Positions 37,281-46,173 are shown, counted from the first letter of the stretch. The stretch is 64,000 bases of DNA from Flagellimonas meishanensis (GCF_019880545.1 NZ_JAINVW010000003.1:806001-870000); one strand, 5' to 3'. A program made the numbers and translations. The notes: generated by a model from the sequence alone, not told the origin.

Positions 37281-38966
37281 ATGAAAAAACTACTTGCGAC
37301 CATGTCCATAATTTCATTGCTCCTAGGCTGTAAGCAAGCTGAAAAACAAGCTCAAAAAGAGGTTCAAGTAGTAGAAGACAAGCAAGATAAAAAGGATGTT
37401 CCCTTTGTTTGGGAAGGGGCCAATATCTATTTCTTGTTGACGGACCGTTTCAACAATGGCAATCCCGAGAAAAACATCAATTTTGATCGCACTGAGGAAA
37501 CCGGGGTTCTCCGTGGTTTTGAAGGCGGGGACCTACAGGGAATCACCCAAAAAATTGAAGAAGGGTATTTTACCGATTTGGGCATCAATGCCATATGGTT
37601 CACCCCTGTTGTGGAACAGGTTCACGGGGCCACCGATGAAGGGACCGGCAAAACGTACGGATACCACGGATATTGGACAAAGGACTGGACCGCCATCGAT
37701 CCTAATTTCGGAACCCGAAAGGATCTTGAGCAGTTGGTAAAAACAGCACACGCTAAAGGCATACGCATATTGCTGGACGTGGTGCTGAACCACACAGGAC
37801 CGGTGACCGAAAAAGACCCGGTTTGGCCCGAAGACTGGGTAAGGACAGACCCCACATGTGAATTTACCACGTACGAGAATACAACGGCCTGTACTTTGGT
37901 GGACAATCTTCCCGATATTCTCACGGAGTCCGATGAAGCTGTGGAACTCCCCGATGCCTTGCTGGCCAAATGGAAAAAGGAGGGTCGTTTGAGCCAAGAA
38001 TTGGACGAACTCCAACTATTTTTTGAGCGTACGGGTTATCCGCGGGCTCCAAGATTTTATATCATCAAATGGCTCACGGACTATATAAACGACTTTGGTG
38101 TTGACGGTTTTCGTGTAGATACGGTAAAGCACGTCAACGAAAATGCATGGGCCGAACTACAAAAAGAGGCCCAATATGCTTTCGATACCTGGAAGAAAAA
38201 GCACAAGGACCAAATTTTGGATGATAACCCCTTCTACATGGTCGGTGAAGTCTACAATTATGGTATTTCAGGTGGTCGAGAATTTGATTTTGGGGATAAG
38301 AAGGTAGATTTTTTTGATAACGGCTTCAAAAGTCTTATCAATTTTGAGCTAAAAACTGATGCCAATAAAGACTATGAGACCATTTTTAAGAAGTACAACC
38401 GACTTCTGAACACCAAGTTAAAGGACAAGAGCGTGCTGAATTACCTAACCTCACATGATGATGGTGCTCCTTTTGATAAAGAACGTAAAAAACCGTATCG
38501 GGCGGCCAACGTGCTTTTGTTGACTCCGGGAGCATCCCAGGTGTACTACGGTGATGAAACATCAAGAAATCTTATCATTGAAGGTGCCGAAGGTGATGCC
38601 ACACTGCGTTCCTTCATGAATTGGGAGGAATTGGACAGTGTGCCCGAAATACAGAAAATACACAAGCATTGGCAGAAATTGGGACAGTTTAGAAGGAATC
38701 ATCCGGCCGTAGGGGCAGGAAAACACAATAGGTTGGCAAAATCACCATACGTTTTCTCCAGGAGCTATGCCCAAGGTGACTTCAAGGATAAAGTGGTCAT
38801 CGGATTGGATTTGCCCAAGGGCAAAAAATCACTTTGGGTAAAAGGATTCTTTGGGGACGGCACCAAATTGTACGACACATATTCCGAAACCGAGGTGACC
38901 GTTACAAAAGGCAAAGTGGTTCTCGACAATCAGTTTGATATTGCGCTATTGGAATTGGTGGATTAA
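37281..38966 (+). CDS. Lipoprotein alpha-amylase, GH13
   Basis: 561-residue glycoside hydrolase family 13 enzyme acting on alpha-1,4-glucans. Lipoprotein signal ending LLLGC (Cys at about residue 17), so it is anchored in the envelope. GH13 regions: LGINAIWFTPV, region I LLDVVLNH, region II GFRVDTVKHV (catalytic Asp), region III MVGEVYNYG (acid/base Glu) and region IV YLTSHDDG (transition-state Asp). A beta-sandwich C-terminal domain follows. It resembles MalS-type periplasmic amylases. No SusC/SusD pair or other glycan genes are adjacent, so it is not part of a visible polysaccharide utilisation locus. Confidence 0.93.
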   Translation: MKKLLATMSIISLLLGCKQAEKQAQKEVQVVEDKQDKKDVPFVWEGANIYFLLTDRFNNGNPEKNINFDRTEETGVLRGFEGGDLQGITQKIEEGYFTDLGINAIWFTPVVEQVHGATDEGTGKTYGYHGYWTKDWTAIDPNFGTRKDLEQLVKTAHAKGIRILLDVVLNHTGPVTEKDPVWPEDWVRTDPTCEFTTYENTTACTLVDNLPDILTESDEAVELPDALLAKWKKEGRLSQELDELQLFFERTGYPRAPRFYIIKWLTDYINDFGVDGFRVDTVKHVNENAWAELQKEAQYAFDTWKKKHKDQILDDNPFYMVGEVYNYGISGGREFDFGDKKVDFFDNGFKSLINFELKTDANKDYETIFKKYNRLLNTKLKDKSVLNYLTSHDDGAPFDKERKKPYRAANVLLLTPGASQVYYGDETSRNLIIEGAEGDATLRSFMNWEELDSVPEIQKIHKHWQKLGQFRRNHPAVGAGKHNRLAKSPYVFSRSYAQGDFKDKVVIGLDLPKGKKSLWVKGFFGDGTKLYDTYSETEVTVTKGKVVLDNQFDIALLELVD

Positions 38967-39071
38967 TTAAGAAATCGCCTTGTCCTTCAGCTTTGATGAC
39001 CACTTGGACCCACCCCGACTTACTCTTTTTGCGGCCATAAAGTAAAGACTATACTTACAAAAAAGAATCGT

Positions 39072-39079
39072 TATTTTTG
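39072..39079 (+). promoter_or_regulatory. -7 box upstream of the toxin-like lipoprotein gene
   Basis: TATTTTTG exactly matches TAnnTTTG. It would give a leader of about 110 bases before the ATG at 39199. The -33 element is unclear. Confidence 0.45.
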
Positions 39080-39198
39080 CAATTTAGAAATAGAAGCTTT
39101 ACTTTTCGTACAGATTAATAGACCAAATCATTTTCAACCTCTTCGCATTGGTCTACATCCATTTCAACCCAAATACATTTTAAAAACTTAACACTACC

Positions 39199-40899
39199 AT
39201 GAAAAAACCACTAGTAGGGTTGGTGCTATGTGCTATGGCATTCCAACTGATTTCCTGCGAAAAAGAAGAGGTAACCACACTCCCTGAAAACAAAGCACAA
39301 CCCGAAAACATCCCCTCCAAGGAAGGGCCGTACACCTTATCGGCAGTGGATTCGGAGCAAATTCCGAAAATAACGGACTTTCTGAGCACACGGGCCGGGA
39401 AAAACCTATTCCTCGAAGGCGACGCCACCCGTAAAGAAGGCGAAGAAGCCATTGAAATCGACGAGGAGGTGCTCCAGACCGTGGATACCTTGGGCCAGAC
39501 CAATTATTCCTTTAGGTTCACCAAACCCGAAGATCCCGAAAATATCTTTTACAATGTGGTCGCCGGGGTGGACAGTTTGGGCATGCAGCAAGAACCCCAG
39601 GTATTCCAATACATCTGTGAACCGGATTACTTTGCCGAGTTCGAGGAAAGCGGTTTTGACCCCACTTACTTCGTCGGTACGGTGAACCTGTTCACTTTTG
39701 ATGCCGTTTTTGGGGAGGAAGCTGCTTCCAAGAGCACTTGTATGGAGCACGACCAATATGGCGACCCGATTCCCTGTGTGCGCACCCACTTGACCAACGG
39801 GGGCAGTAGCGGCGGTTCGGGCGGTAGCTATGGTGGCACACCGAGCAACGGCGGTTTTGCCGCCCCTACCCTAGCTTCCTATTCCTTGACGGCCACAGTG
39901 TACCATGTGGTGCCCGACGGCCGCACCTTTGTGTTCGGGTCGGGCAGTGTGTGCCAGCACCCGGGAGAGTGCCAGGTTATTTTCCAAGTGGGGAACAAGC
40001 AGGACCGAAAAGCTTTGGACCGCGATTGTGCCAAATGCCCCGGGGCTCGGGGCGGTATTGCCGCCAATACGGGCAGCCGTACCAAGCATTTGGTGAATCT
40101 TATGAAAAGTAGGCTGTCCCTGTCGTCTTCGCAACAGAGTTTCTTGTTGAAAAACAGCTCTTTGGTGGAACAATTGAATCGGTATTTGGCAAGAAAGAAT
40201 TGGAACTCAAATGCAAAAAACTTCACCAAATGGATCTTGGATTTTGAAATGTTGCCTGAGGTTCCCTGCGGTATTGGCCATGACTGCATCAAATCCATAA
40301 AAGTGATGGCCGAAGGTTTGCGGAAATTCCATGGAGAGGAAGGCAAAATGATGGCGGATTATTTTGATAGCCTTATTACTGATTTTAATTCATTCACCAA
40401 GGCTGAGCTACAGGATTTTTATACCGTGGCCCAAAAAGTTACCGAAGACTATAACAATAGAGCATTTGATTCAATAACGGGTGCTTTTGTAGCTGGTGTA
40501 ACTCCAATCTTAGAAATTGCACTGTTAGAATTGGGTACGACCGTGGCGGTAAAACTCCTGCAAAAAATCCCAATCTCATGGGTGTACAGAGGCAAGCTTT
40601 TGGATGATGTGGTTAAGCAGGTAGGGCTATTAGGTAAAAAAGGGTTCAATAATTCAACAAGAGAATTTGCTCTAAACTCTCCTGTAACCAAAGCTAAAGA
40701 GCTTTTCAATTCTTTGACAAAACATGCAATATCCAAAACAACTGAAGCGAACGGTGCTATTACGGCTAATATGGGTAATGGTAAATTTATTACTTTTAGA
40801 CCTATATCAGCTTCACAATCTAAAACTCCAGCGACCATTACTTTAGATTTTAAAAATATTTGGTCTCAGCCACGGAATGTTAAATTTTTGTATCCCTAA
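39199..40899 (+). CDS. Lipoprotein with polymorphic-toxin architecture, candidate contact toxin
   Basis: 566 residues. Lipoprotein signal with lipobox LISC (Cys20) and an acidic N-terminal region. A Gly/Ser-rich linker occupies about residues 198-220, and a Cys-containing segment (CAKCPGARGG) follows. Then comes a helical module LSSSQQSFLLKNSSLVEQLNRYL, of the type that precedes toxin tips in flavobacterial polymorphic toxins as I recall them. A hydrophobic pretoxin-like stretch (about 430-460) leads to a C-terminal domain (about 495-566). That domain ends FITFRPISASQ, ATITLDFK and a short final strand, resembling small RNase-type (BECR-like) tips. The N-terminal two thirds are GC-rich; from about 40340 the gene becomes clearly AT-rich, as do the next two frames. 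A 2-base gap separates it from a putative immunity gene. Toxin activity is inferred, not shown. Confidence 0.6.
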   Translation: MKKPLVGLVLCAMAFQLISCEKEEVTTLPENKAQPENIPSKEGPYTLSAVDSEQIPKITDFLSTRAGKNLFLEGDATRKEGEEAIEIDEEVLQTVDTLGQTNYSFRFTKPEDPENIFYNVVAGVDSLGMQQEPQVFQYICEPDYFAEFEESGFDPTYFVGTVNLFTFDAVFGEEAASKSTCMEHDQYGDPIPCVRTHLTNGGSSGGSGGSYGGTPSNGGFAAPTLASYSLTATVYHVVPDGRTFVFGSGSVCQHPGECQVIFQVGNKQDRKALDRDCAKCPGARGGIAANTGSRTKHLVNLMKSRLSLSSSQQSFLLKNSSLVEQLNRYLARKNWNSNAKNFTKWILDFEMLPEVPCGIGHDCIKSIKVMAEGLRKFHGEEGKMMADYFDSLITDFNSFTKAELQDFYTVAQKVTEDYNNRAFDSITGAFVAGVTPILEIALLELGTTVAVKLLQKIPISWVYRGKLLDDVVKQVGLLGKKGFNNSTREFALNSPVTKAKELFNSLTKHAISKTTEANGAITANMGNGKFITFRPISASQSKTPATITLDFKNIWSQPRNVKFLYP

Positions 40900-40901
40900 A
40901 T

Positions 40902-41354
40902 ATGACAAAAGAAGAGCTGTTCAATAAAAAAAGTGTAAACATAGATTTGTTCCATCCTGAAGGTGTTGAGTTTATTTCTAGTATTTTACAAAATCTAGGT
41001 TATACCTATACAAATGAATTTACTGAGGAAGCCAGAGAACATGGCCTGAATACGATAGAAAAACTTTTAGAATTAGAATTGATTGAAGTTTACCATTGGG
41101 GAGACTATAACGAAAAGTTGAATGGAAAGCTAATACCTAATATTAGAATTATGCGGTATTTAGCCGAACTATGGCAGAAAGGAGCGAAAACACCTGATTT
41201 TTATGGAATGCCAATGTTCAAATACCAAAAGTGGTACTTGGATGCATTAAAAAAAGTGGGCTTTGAATATAGAGGAATAGACTGGAAATCCTTTGTTAAA
41301 GAAAAATTGGGCGATTTGGAACTATGGATTGAGCAAAATAGGCCCAAAGAATAA
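40902..41354 (+). CDS. Putative immunity protein for the upstream toxin-like lipoprotein
   Basis: 150-residue, acidic, cytoplasmic protein without signal peptide or recognised domain. It starts 2 bases after the stop of the toxin-like gene, the usual arrangement for an immunity gene. Base composition is AT-rich, like the toxin tip and unlike the flanking core genes. It is predicted mostly helical (ELFNKKSVNIDLFHPEGVEF, YQKWYLDALKKVGF). The name rests on position, size and composition; an unrelated small protein remains possible. Confidence 0.5.
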   Translation: MTKEELFNKKSVNIDLFHPEGVEFISSILQNLGYTYTNEFTEEAREHGLNTIEKLLELELIEVYHWGDYNEKLNGKLIPNIRIMRYLAELWQKGAKTPDFYGMPMFKYQKWYLDALKKVGFEYRGIDWKSFVKEKLGDLELWIEQNRPKE

Positions 41355-41387
41355 GGCATGTTTTAGCACGTTTTTTCTAAGCGTTGA

Positions 41388-41642
41388 AAATTCTGTTCTA
41401 TTTTGACAAAGAGCAAGGCAAAGAATATGGTGGACGAGGCCATGGCTGGTGCGCTTTTATCGGTGATGCCTTATATAAAATACCCCAAACACAAAGCTGG
41501 GGAATACACACAAAAATATCCTAAGCTTACAGAATACTTAAAGAATCAACTGCCCAAAGTAGCCAATATCCCAAAAATCACCACCGCCATCCAAAAGTTT
41601 ACCAAGTTGCCACCACGAAGCCTTCAATTTCCAAAGAGCTGA
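41388..41642 (+). pseudogene. Orphan toxin-tip fragment
   Basis: An open frame with no proper start: no ATG before an internal Met, and only a TTG at 41403. The segment HKAGEYTQKYPKLTEYLKNQLPKV, with NIPKITTAIQKFTKL after it, reads like the C-terminal module of a polymorphic toxin, cut short at the end (PPRSLQFPKS). It follows the immunity-like gene by 33 bases, shares its AT-rich composition and lacks a signal or N-terminal carrier. This suits a displaced, decayed alternative toxin cassette. It could also be a small hypothetical gene starting at the TTG. Confidence 0.4.
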
Positions 41643-41719
41643 ATGACTGTAATACTTTTGTTCTTCTCTTTTGAATTTTATTGGAATATGTTCCTTAATA
41701 GGAAGGTCATAGTAAAAAT

Positions 41720-42100
41720 TCAATCCCTCGAATGCAGCGCAATCCTATTCCCCTCAGAATCCAGAAACAGTCCCATATACCCAATATCCGGACTAATCTG
41801 TGTCTTTGGTTTTAGAATTCTTCCACCAGCGGTTTCAATGCGATCCAGCTGATTTTGAACATCACTGCAGGAAAAATAGATGACCACGCCATCCACATTG
41901 CTAGGCCTGTACCAATCAGGTTGGTAAATAAGTGAGCCTGCGGCACCAGACTTACCCTCTGCCCATGGAAACCAACCCATTAAGGTGCCATTAAAGTCCT
42001 GGACTTGTATGTTTATTGCAAAAACGGTCTCGTAAAACGTCTTGGCCCTATCCATATCCTTCACAGGGATTTCGAACCAACCCACCATGTTTTCTTCCAT
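41720..42100 (-). CDS. VOC (glyoxalase-like) family protein
   Basis: 126-residue vicinal-oxygen-chelate fold protein. NMVGWFEIPVKDMDRAKTFYETVF at the start, GVVIYFSCSDVQNQLDRIETAGGRIL and GYMGLFLDSEGNRIALHS at the end are the paired beta-alpha-beta-beta-beta modules. Metal ligands are not all obvious, so activity is open. It starts 5 bases after the stop of the SRPBCC gene, in the same operon. Confidence 0.9.
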   Translation of the reverse strand: MEENMVGWFEIPVKDMDRAKTFYETVFAINIQVQDFNGTLMGWFPWAEGKSGAAGSLIYQPDWYRPSNVDGVVIYFSCSDVQNQLDRIETAGGRILKPKTQISPDIGYMGLFLDSEGNRIALHSRD

Positions 42101-42105
42101 AGCGT

Positions 42106-42633
42106 TTATTTTTCCAAGGTCTGTTTTAAGCTGGATAGTCCTTCTTCAAAATCCTTGCCCACCATCTTGTCCATATTCATGAACAACATCATAATGCTCA
42201 TGGGAAATTTGTTCTTGCCTGAAAAACCCCAGGTGACCCTTGTGGTACTGGCGTCGATTTCTTCCGTGGTCAAATAGGCATCAGAGGTGGACTTCCAGGG
42301 CTTAAGAAAACGAAGCTCGGATTCAATGCGTTCCCCATCCACAATCTTGGTGAGTTCCTGTTCTCCCTCCCCAACATCCTTGTTGCCGTTCCAATAGCTG
42401 GTGGCACCCACTTGGCCATCTGTTCCAGTAAATTTTTTTTCCATGTTGGGATCTTTTTTGTTCCAAGGCGACCAGGCATCTTGATTCTTTAGAAACCTAA
42501 GATTATCAAAAACGTCGCTTTTGGGTCTGGAAATTTCAATGGATCTTGAAACATTGTAGGTCTTCGGGGCTATCATTCCCAAGATTAGGACGAGCAATAC
42601 AATGCCAGCCAAGATATAAAGTAGTGTAATCAT
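42106..42633 (-). CDS. Membrane-anchored SRPBCC family protein
   Basis: 175 residues. One N-terminal hydrophobic helix (ITLLYILAGIVLLVLILGMI) is followed by a START/polyketide-cyclase-like fold of about 150 residues (YNVSRSIEISRPKSDVFDNLRFLKNQDAWSPW, TTRVTWGFSGKNKFPMS). It probably binds a hydrophobic ligand; no catalytic assignment. First gene of a two-gene unit with the VOC protein. Confidence 0.87.
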   Translation of the reverse strand: MITLLYILAGIVLLVLILGMIAPKTYNVSRSIEISRPKSDVFDNLRFLKNQDAWSPWNKKDPNMEKKFTGTDGQVGATSYWNGNKDVGEGEQELTKIVDGERIESELRFLKPWKSTSDAYLTTEEIDASTTRVTWGFSGKNKFPMSIMMLFMNMDKMVGKDFEEGLSSLKQTLEK

Positions 42634-42672
42634 TTGTTTTTAAATTGGTTATGTTTAAATGTACAAAAAACT

Positions 42673-43326
42673 TCAATTATTTAAGTACCTGCGCAGTATT
42701 CCTTCCACATTTTTTATCGATTTTTTGGTCCAATGCAATCTTTTCTCAAGCAGTTCACTATCAGACAATTGCCAGTGCACATCCGAATTCCTGACTTTTT
42801 GGGCCAATGCTTGTATGATGATGGCCGCGGAAACCGAAACGTTTAGGCTTTCAGAAAAGCCGACCATGGGAATTTTGAGAAAACCATCCGCATTTTGCAT
42901 AACTTCCGCACTCAACCCTTCCTTTTCCGTGCCGAAGAACACGGCTGTTTTGGCGATGGGATAAAAATCGGGCAAGGGTATGGCATCACCCTGGGGAACA
43001 GTGGCGACAATTTGATATCCTTTCTCCCGTAACCTGGTCATACAATCGGAAACCGAGCGATAACGGTGCACATCCACCCATTGTTCGGCACCAACGGCAA
43101 TGTTTTTATCCAGCCGCTTCCCAAAACGGTCCTCTACCACATGCACTTCCTGAATGCCGAAGGCATCGCAACTTCGGACAATGGCACTGGTGTTGTGCAT
43201 CTGGAACACGTCCTCAATGGCAACGGTAAGGAATTTGGTACGGTATTGCAGCACCTCCAAAAAACGCTGTTTGCGCTCTTCGGTAAGATATCCTTCCAAA
43301 TAGGCCAGTAAATCGTGGTTAAACAT
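42673..43326 (-). CDS. trmH: TrmH family tRNA/rRNA 2'-O-methyltransferase
   Basis: 217-residue SpoU-type SPOUT methyltransferase. Motif 1 HNTSAIVRSCDAFGI (about 43-57), motif 2 VFFGTEKEGLS and motif 3 VGFSESLNVSVSAAI are intact. Length and the C-terminal basic helix RRYLNN fit tRNA (Gm18) methyltransferase TrmH rather than the longer RlmB. Confidence 0.93.
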   Translation of the reverse strand: MFNHDLLAYLEGYLTEERKQRFLEVLQYRTKFLTVAIEDVFQMHNTSAIVRSCDAFGIQEVHVVEDRFGKRLDKNIAVGAEQWVDVHRYRSVSDCMTRLREKGYQIVATVPQGDAIPLPDFYPIAKTAVFFGTEKEGLSAEVMQNADGFLKIPMVGFSESLNVSVSAAIIIQALAQKVRNSDVHWQLSDSELLEKRLHWTKKSIKNVEGILRRYLNN

Positions 43327-43504
43327 TGAAACAAGATACCAAAAACTTAAATTCTCTATTTTGGCATTACTTAAGAAAAAAGATAGTCGTACTTAGCAGA
43401 GCGGGCATGAATGCTGAAAGTACCTAGCTATTTTTCAGTCATTGGTAAAACCTCAATACAATCCACCATCCTTTTCCTATATTTATTAGTACAAACCAAA
43501 GACC

Positions 43505-45007
43505 ATGAAAAAAAACTGCATTCTCCTCGTTTGCCTATCGCTTTTGCTTACTGTTTCCGCACAGAAAAAGGAAAAGGATTCGTTTTTGGTACCCGAACCA
43601 AAGTCCTTTGTAACCAATCACCAGATTACCAATGGTGGTAAATTAATAAAGTACCAAACGCTTGCCTCGGAGACCTATCTCAAGAACAAATCGGGTGAGC
43701 CTACGGCTTCAATCTGGTCGGTGGCCTATCTGCAAACAGGAATTACAGACACCACAAAACGTCCGGTGGCTTTTGTATTCAATGGTGGTCCTGGGTCGGC
43801 TTCCGTATGGTTGCATATGGGCATGTTCGGTCCAAAACTGGTAAAGGTAGACTCTGATGCTACGGTAGATGACGGTGCCGCCCCCTACACCCTGGTCACC
43901 AACACCAACGGAATCCTTGACCTAACAGATCTGGTTTTTATCGACCCTGTGGGAACGGGTTACAGTAAAGTAATTGGAAAGGGCAAGGTGGAGGATTTTT
44001 GGGGGCTTACCGAAGATGCCAATTCCGTAGCTCAGTTTATTCGACAATGGATAACCGATAACAACCGGTGGCTTTCCCCGAAATACATTATTGGTGAAAG
44101 TTTTGGCACCACAAGGGCTGTTGGGGTGGCCCATGCCCTGGAAGGTGATGGCCAAGATATGGCCCTTAACGGCTTGATCCTAATTTCACAGGCGCTGGAT
44201 TATGCAGGATCTACCTCGGAACACAACAATATAACCTCCTATCTTACCTATTTGCCCAGTATGGCCGCGACGGCTTGGTACCACAAAAAAGCGGGACAAG
44301 GCAAAACCTTGGAAGCCTTTGTGGAGGAAAGCAGAAATTTCACCTATAATACTTATGCCCCGGCACTCTACAAGGGTTCACTATTGACCGAGATTGAAAA
44401 AAACAAGATTGCCGAGCAACTTGGTTATTTCATGGGTGTGGACAAAGAGTATATCCTAAAATCAAACCTAAGGGTTTTGATTCCCCGTTTCCAAAAGCAG
44501 CTCCTAGCCGATAAAGGCCTGGCTGTGGGACGCTTGGATGGACGCTTTATGGGCAATGAAGTTGACAAACTATCGGATGGCCCGCATCTGGGAGATCCAT
44601 CCAGTTATCAGATAAGTTCGGCCTATACCGCCGCACTTAACCATTATCTTGCCTCGATGTTGAATGTGAAAATGGACTGGCCCTACTTGACCGGTAACGA
44701 TGATATTTATGAGAAATGGAATTGGAAACCTGTTCCCGAAGGGAAAGGATGGGAACCCTCCTATGTGAATGTGTCCCAAAAATTGGGCGAGACCATGCGA
44801 AGAAACACAGCCATGAAGGTAATGGTGGCCAACGGCTATTACGATTTAATCTGTCCTTTTTTTGATGCAGAGTATACCTTTTCCCGAAACGGTATCGAAC
44901 GGGAAAAAATACAGATGTTCTATTACGAAGCTGGTCACATGATGTACACCCACGAACCCGATCTAATCAAACTGGCCAATGATGTTCGGGCGTTTTTGTC
45001 GAACTAA
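43505..45007 (+). CDS. Secreted S10 family serine carboxypeptidase
   Basis: 500 residues with a signal peptide (MKKNCILLVCLSLLLTVSAQ). Alpha/beta-hydrolase fold of family S10. Oxyanion-region motif FVFNGGPGSASVWLHMG, DLVFIDPVGTGYS, nucleophile Ser in IIGESFGTTR (about residue 198), Asp in ANGYYDLICPF and His in YEAGHMMY near the C-terminus complete the triad. It likely trims peptides in the periplasm or outside the cell. Followed 24 bases later by the sirtuin gene; co-transcription is possible. Confidence 0.94.
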   Translation: MKKNCILLVCLSLLLTVSAQKKEKDSFLVPEPKSFVTNHQITNGGKLIKYQTLASETYLKNKSGEPTASIWSVAYLQTGITDTTKRPVAFVFNGGPGSASVWLHMGMFGPKLVKVDSDATVDDGAAPYTLVTNTNGILDLTDLVFIDPVGTGYSKVIGKGKVEDFWGLTEDANSVAQFIRQWITDNNRWLSPKYIIGESFGTTRAVGVAHALEGDGQDMALNGLILISQALDYAGSTSEHNNITSYLTYLPSMAATAWYHKKAGQGKTLEAFVEESRNFTYNTYAPALYKGSLLTEIEKNKIAEQLGYFMGVDKEYILKSNLRVLIPRFQKQLLADKGLAVGRLDGRFMGNEVDKLSDGPHLGDPSSYQISSAYTAALNHYLASMLNVKMDWPYLTGNDDIYEKWNWKPVPEGKGWEPSYVNVSQKLGETMRRNTAMKVMVANGYYDLICPFFDAEYTFSRNGIEREKIQMFYYEAGHMMYTHEPDLIKLANDVRAFLSN

Positions 45008-45031
45008 TAAAGATTGTAAAACCTTTTAAAA

Positions 45032-45730
45032 ATGTCTAAAAAGAAAATCGTAGTCCTTACCGGTGCCGGCATGAGTGCCGAAAGCGGCCTAAAAACCTTT
45101 CGGGATGCCAATGGACTTTGGGAAGGGCACGATGTGATGCAAGTGGCCTCGCCCCAGGGCTTTGCGCAAAACCCGGAATTGGTGCTCGAATTTTACAACC
45201 AACGCAGAAGGCAACTATTGGAAGTTTCACCGAATGCTGGCCACTTGGCCCTTGTAGATCTAGAGTCGCACTTCGACGTTAGTATAGTGACCCAAAATGT
45301 GGATAACCTGCACGAGCAGGCTGGAAGCTCCCATGTGGTCCATTTGCATGGCGAATTGTTCAAAGTGCGCAGCACGATGGATGAAAATTACGTTCTGGAA
45401 TGGAAGGAAGATCTGGTTTTGGGACATGTGGATAAAAATGGCCATCAGCTACGACCGCATATTGTCTGGTTCGGTGAAATGGTACCGATGATGGATGTTG
45501 CGGCCGAAATAACCCAACAAGCCGATGTATTGATGATCATTGGTACTTCCATGCAAGTGTACCCGGCCGCTGGATTGATCCATTATGCGCCAACAGAGGC
45601 TCCCATTTATTTTGTGGATCCAAGGCCCAATATCCGCTCTTCGGATTTTCGTAATCTCACGGTAATTCCCAAAACGGCGGTGGAAGGTGTCCCTACTCTT
45701 GTTGATCGGCTATTTGGTACAGCGCTCTAG
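45032..45730 (+). CDS. cobB: Sirtuin, NAD-dependent protein deacylase lacking zinc cysteines
   Basis: 232-residue Sir2-family enzyme that removes acyl groups from lysine using NAD. LTGAGMSAESGLKTFRDANGLWE, TQNVDNLHEQAG, catalytic His in VHLHGEL, PHIVWFGEMVP and IIGTSMQVYPAAGL are intact. Tyr and Arg in FYNQRRR match the YxxR signature of class III desuccinylases/demalonylases. The four cysteines that hold the structural zinc in most sirtuins are absent: the loop reads KVRSTMDENYVLEW. As I recall, flavobacterial homologues share this loss. Confidence 0.94.
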   Translation: MSKKKIVVLTGAGMSAESGLKTFRDANGLWEGHDVMQVASPQGFAQNPELVLEFYNQRRRQLLEVSPNAGHLALVDLESHFDVSIVTQNVDNLHEQAGSSHVVHLHGELFKVRSTMDENYVLEWKEDLVLGHVDKNGHQLRPHIVWFGEMVPMMDVAAEITQQADVLMIIGTSMQVYPAAGLIHYAPTEAPIYFVDPRPNIRSSDFRNLTVIPKTAVEGVPTLVDRLFGTAL

Positions 45731-46166
45731 TTTTTGTTGCCCAATCCATGAGCGCTTTACGCTGATCCTCGCTCAATCGGGCATCTTGGTGTGTCCAGGT
45801 ATATTCCTTTAGTGGCATTTCCCCTTCCTCTATTTCCTCAACGAGCTCTTCCAGTTTATGGTCTTTCTTTTTTGCCGAATAGTTTGCCCAATCGGAAAAA
45901 TCCAGATGTTCCTTGCCTTCTTCGATATGGCCATCGATCCAATAGGAAATGGGTGCTATATTATTGTACCACGGATAAACAGTGTTGTCGCTATGGCAAT
46001 CATAGCAGGTGGTTTCCAAAACCTTTTGTACTTCCGGACCCGGTTGGGTTTCCGTCTCAAAGGCTGATACATAATCCCCTGTGGCCATATTTTTATCAGG
46101 CCGATAAAACTGCATGCCAATAAGGATCACCAACAAAACGATTGCTATTTTTTTCGCTATTTTCAT
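45693..46166 (-). CDS. Heme-binding domain protein, membrane anchored
   Basis: 157 residues from the ATG at 46166. One N-terminal hydrophobic helix (IAIVLLVILIGMQF) is followed by a periplasmic domain with a single c-type heme motif CYDCH (TTCYDCHSDNTVYPWYNNIAP). The C-terminus is helical, with PLKEYTWTHQDARLSEDQRKALMDW. This is the Bacteroidota haem-bd domain family. Its 3' end overlaps the convergent cobB gene by 38 bases. Confidence 0.9.
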   Translation of the reverse strand: MKIAKKIAIVLLVILIGMQFYRPDKNMATGDYVSAFETETQPGPEVQKVLETTCYDCHSDNTVYPWYNNIAPISYWIDGHIEEGKEHLDFSDWANYSAKKKDHKLEELVEEIEEGEMPLKEYTWTHQDARLSEDQRKALMDWATKTRALYQIADQQE

Positions 46167-46173
46167 TGTCCGG

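Noticed and set aside
37281..38966. Polysaccharide utilisation locus around the GH13 amylase
   Set aside because: No SusC/SusD pair, no other glycosidase and no sugar-responsive regulator lies within 10 kb; a solitary enzyme is the simpler reading.
41538..41723. 61-codon reverse frame opposite the orphan toxin tip
   Set aside because: Aromatic-rich product without start context; it lies opposite the better-supported forward fragment.
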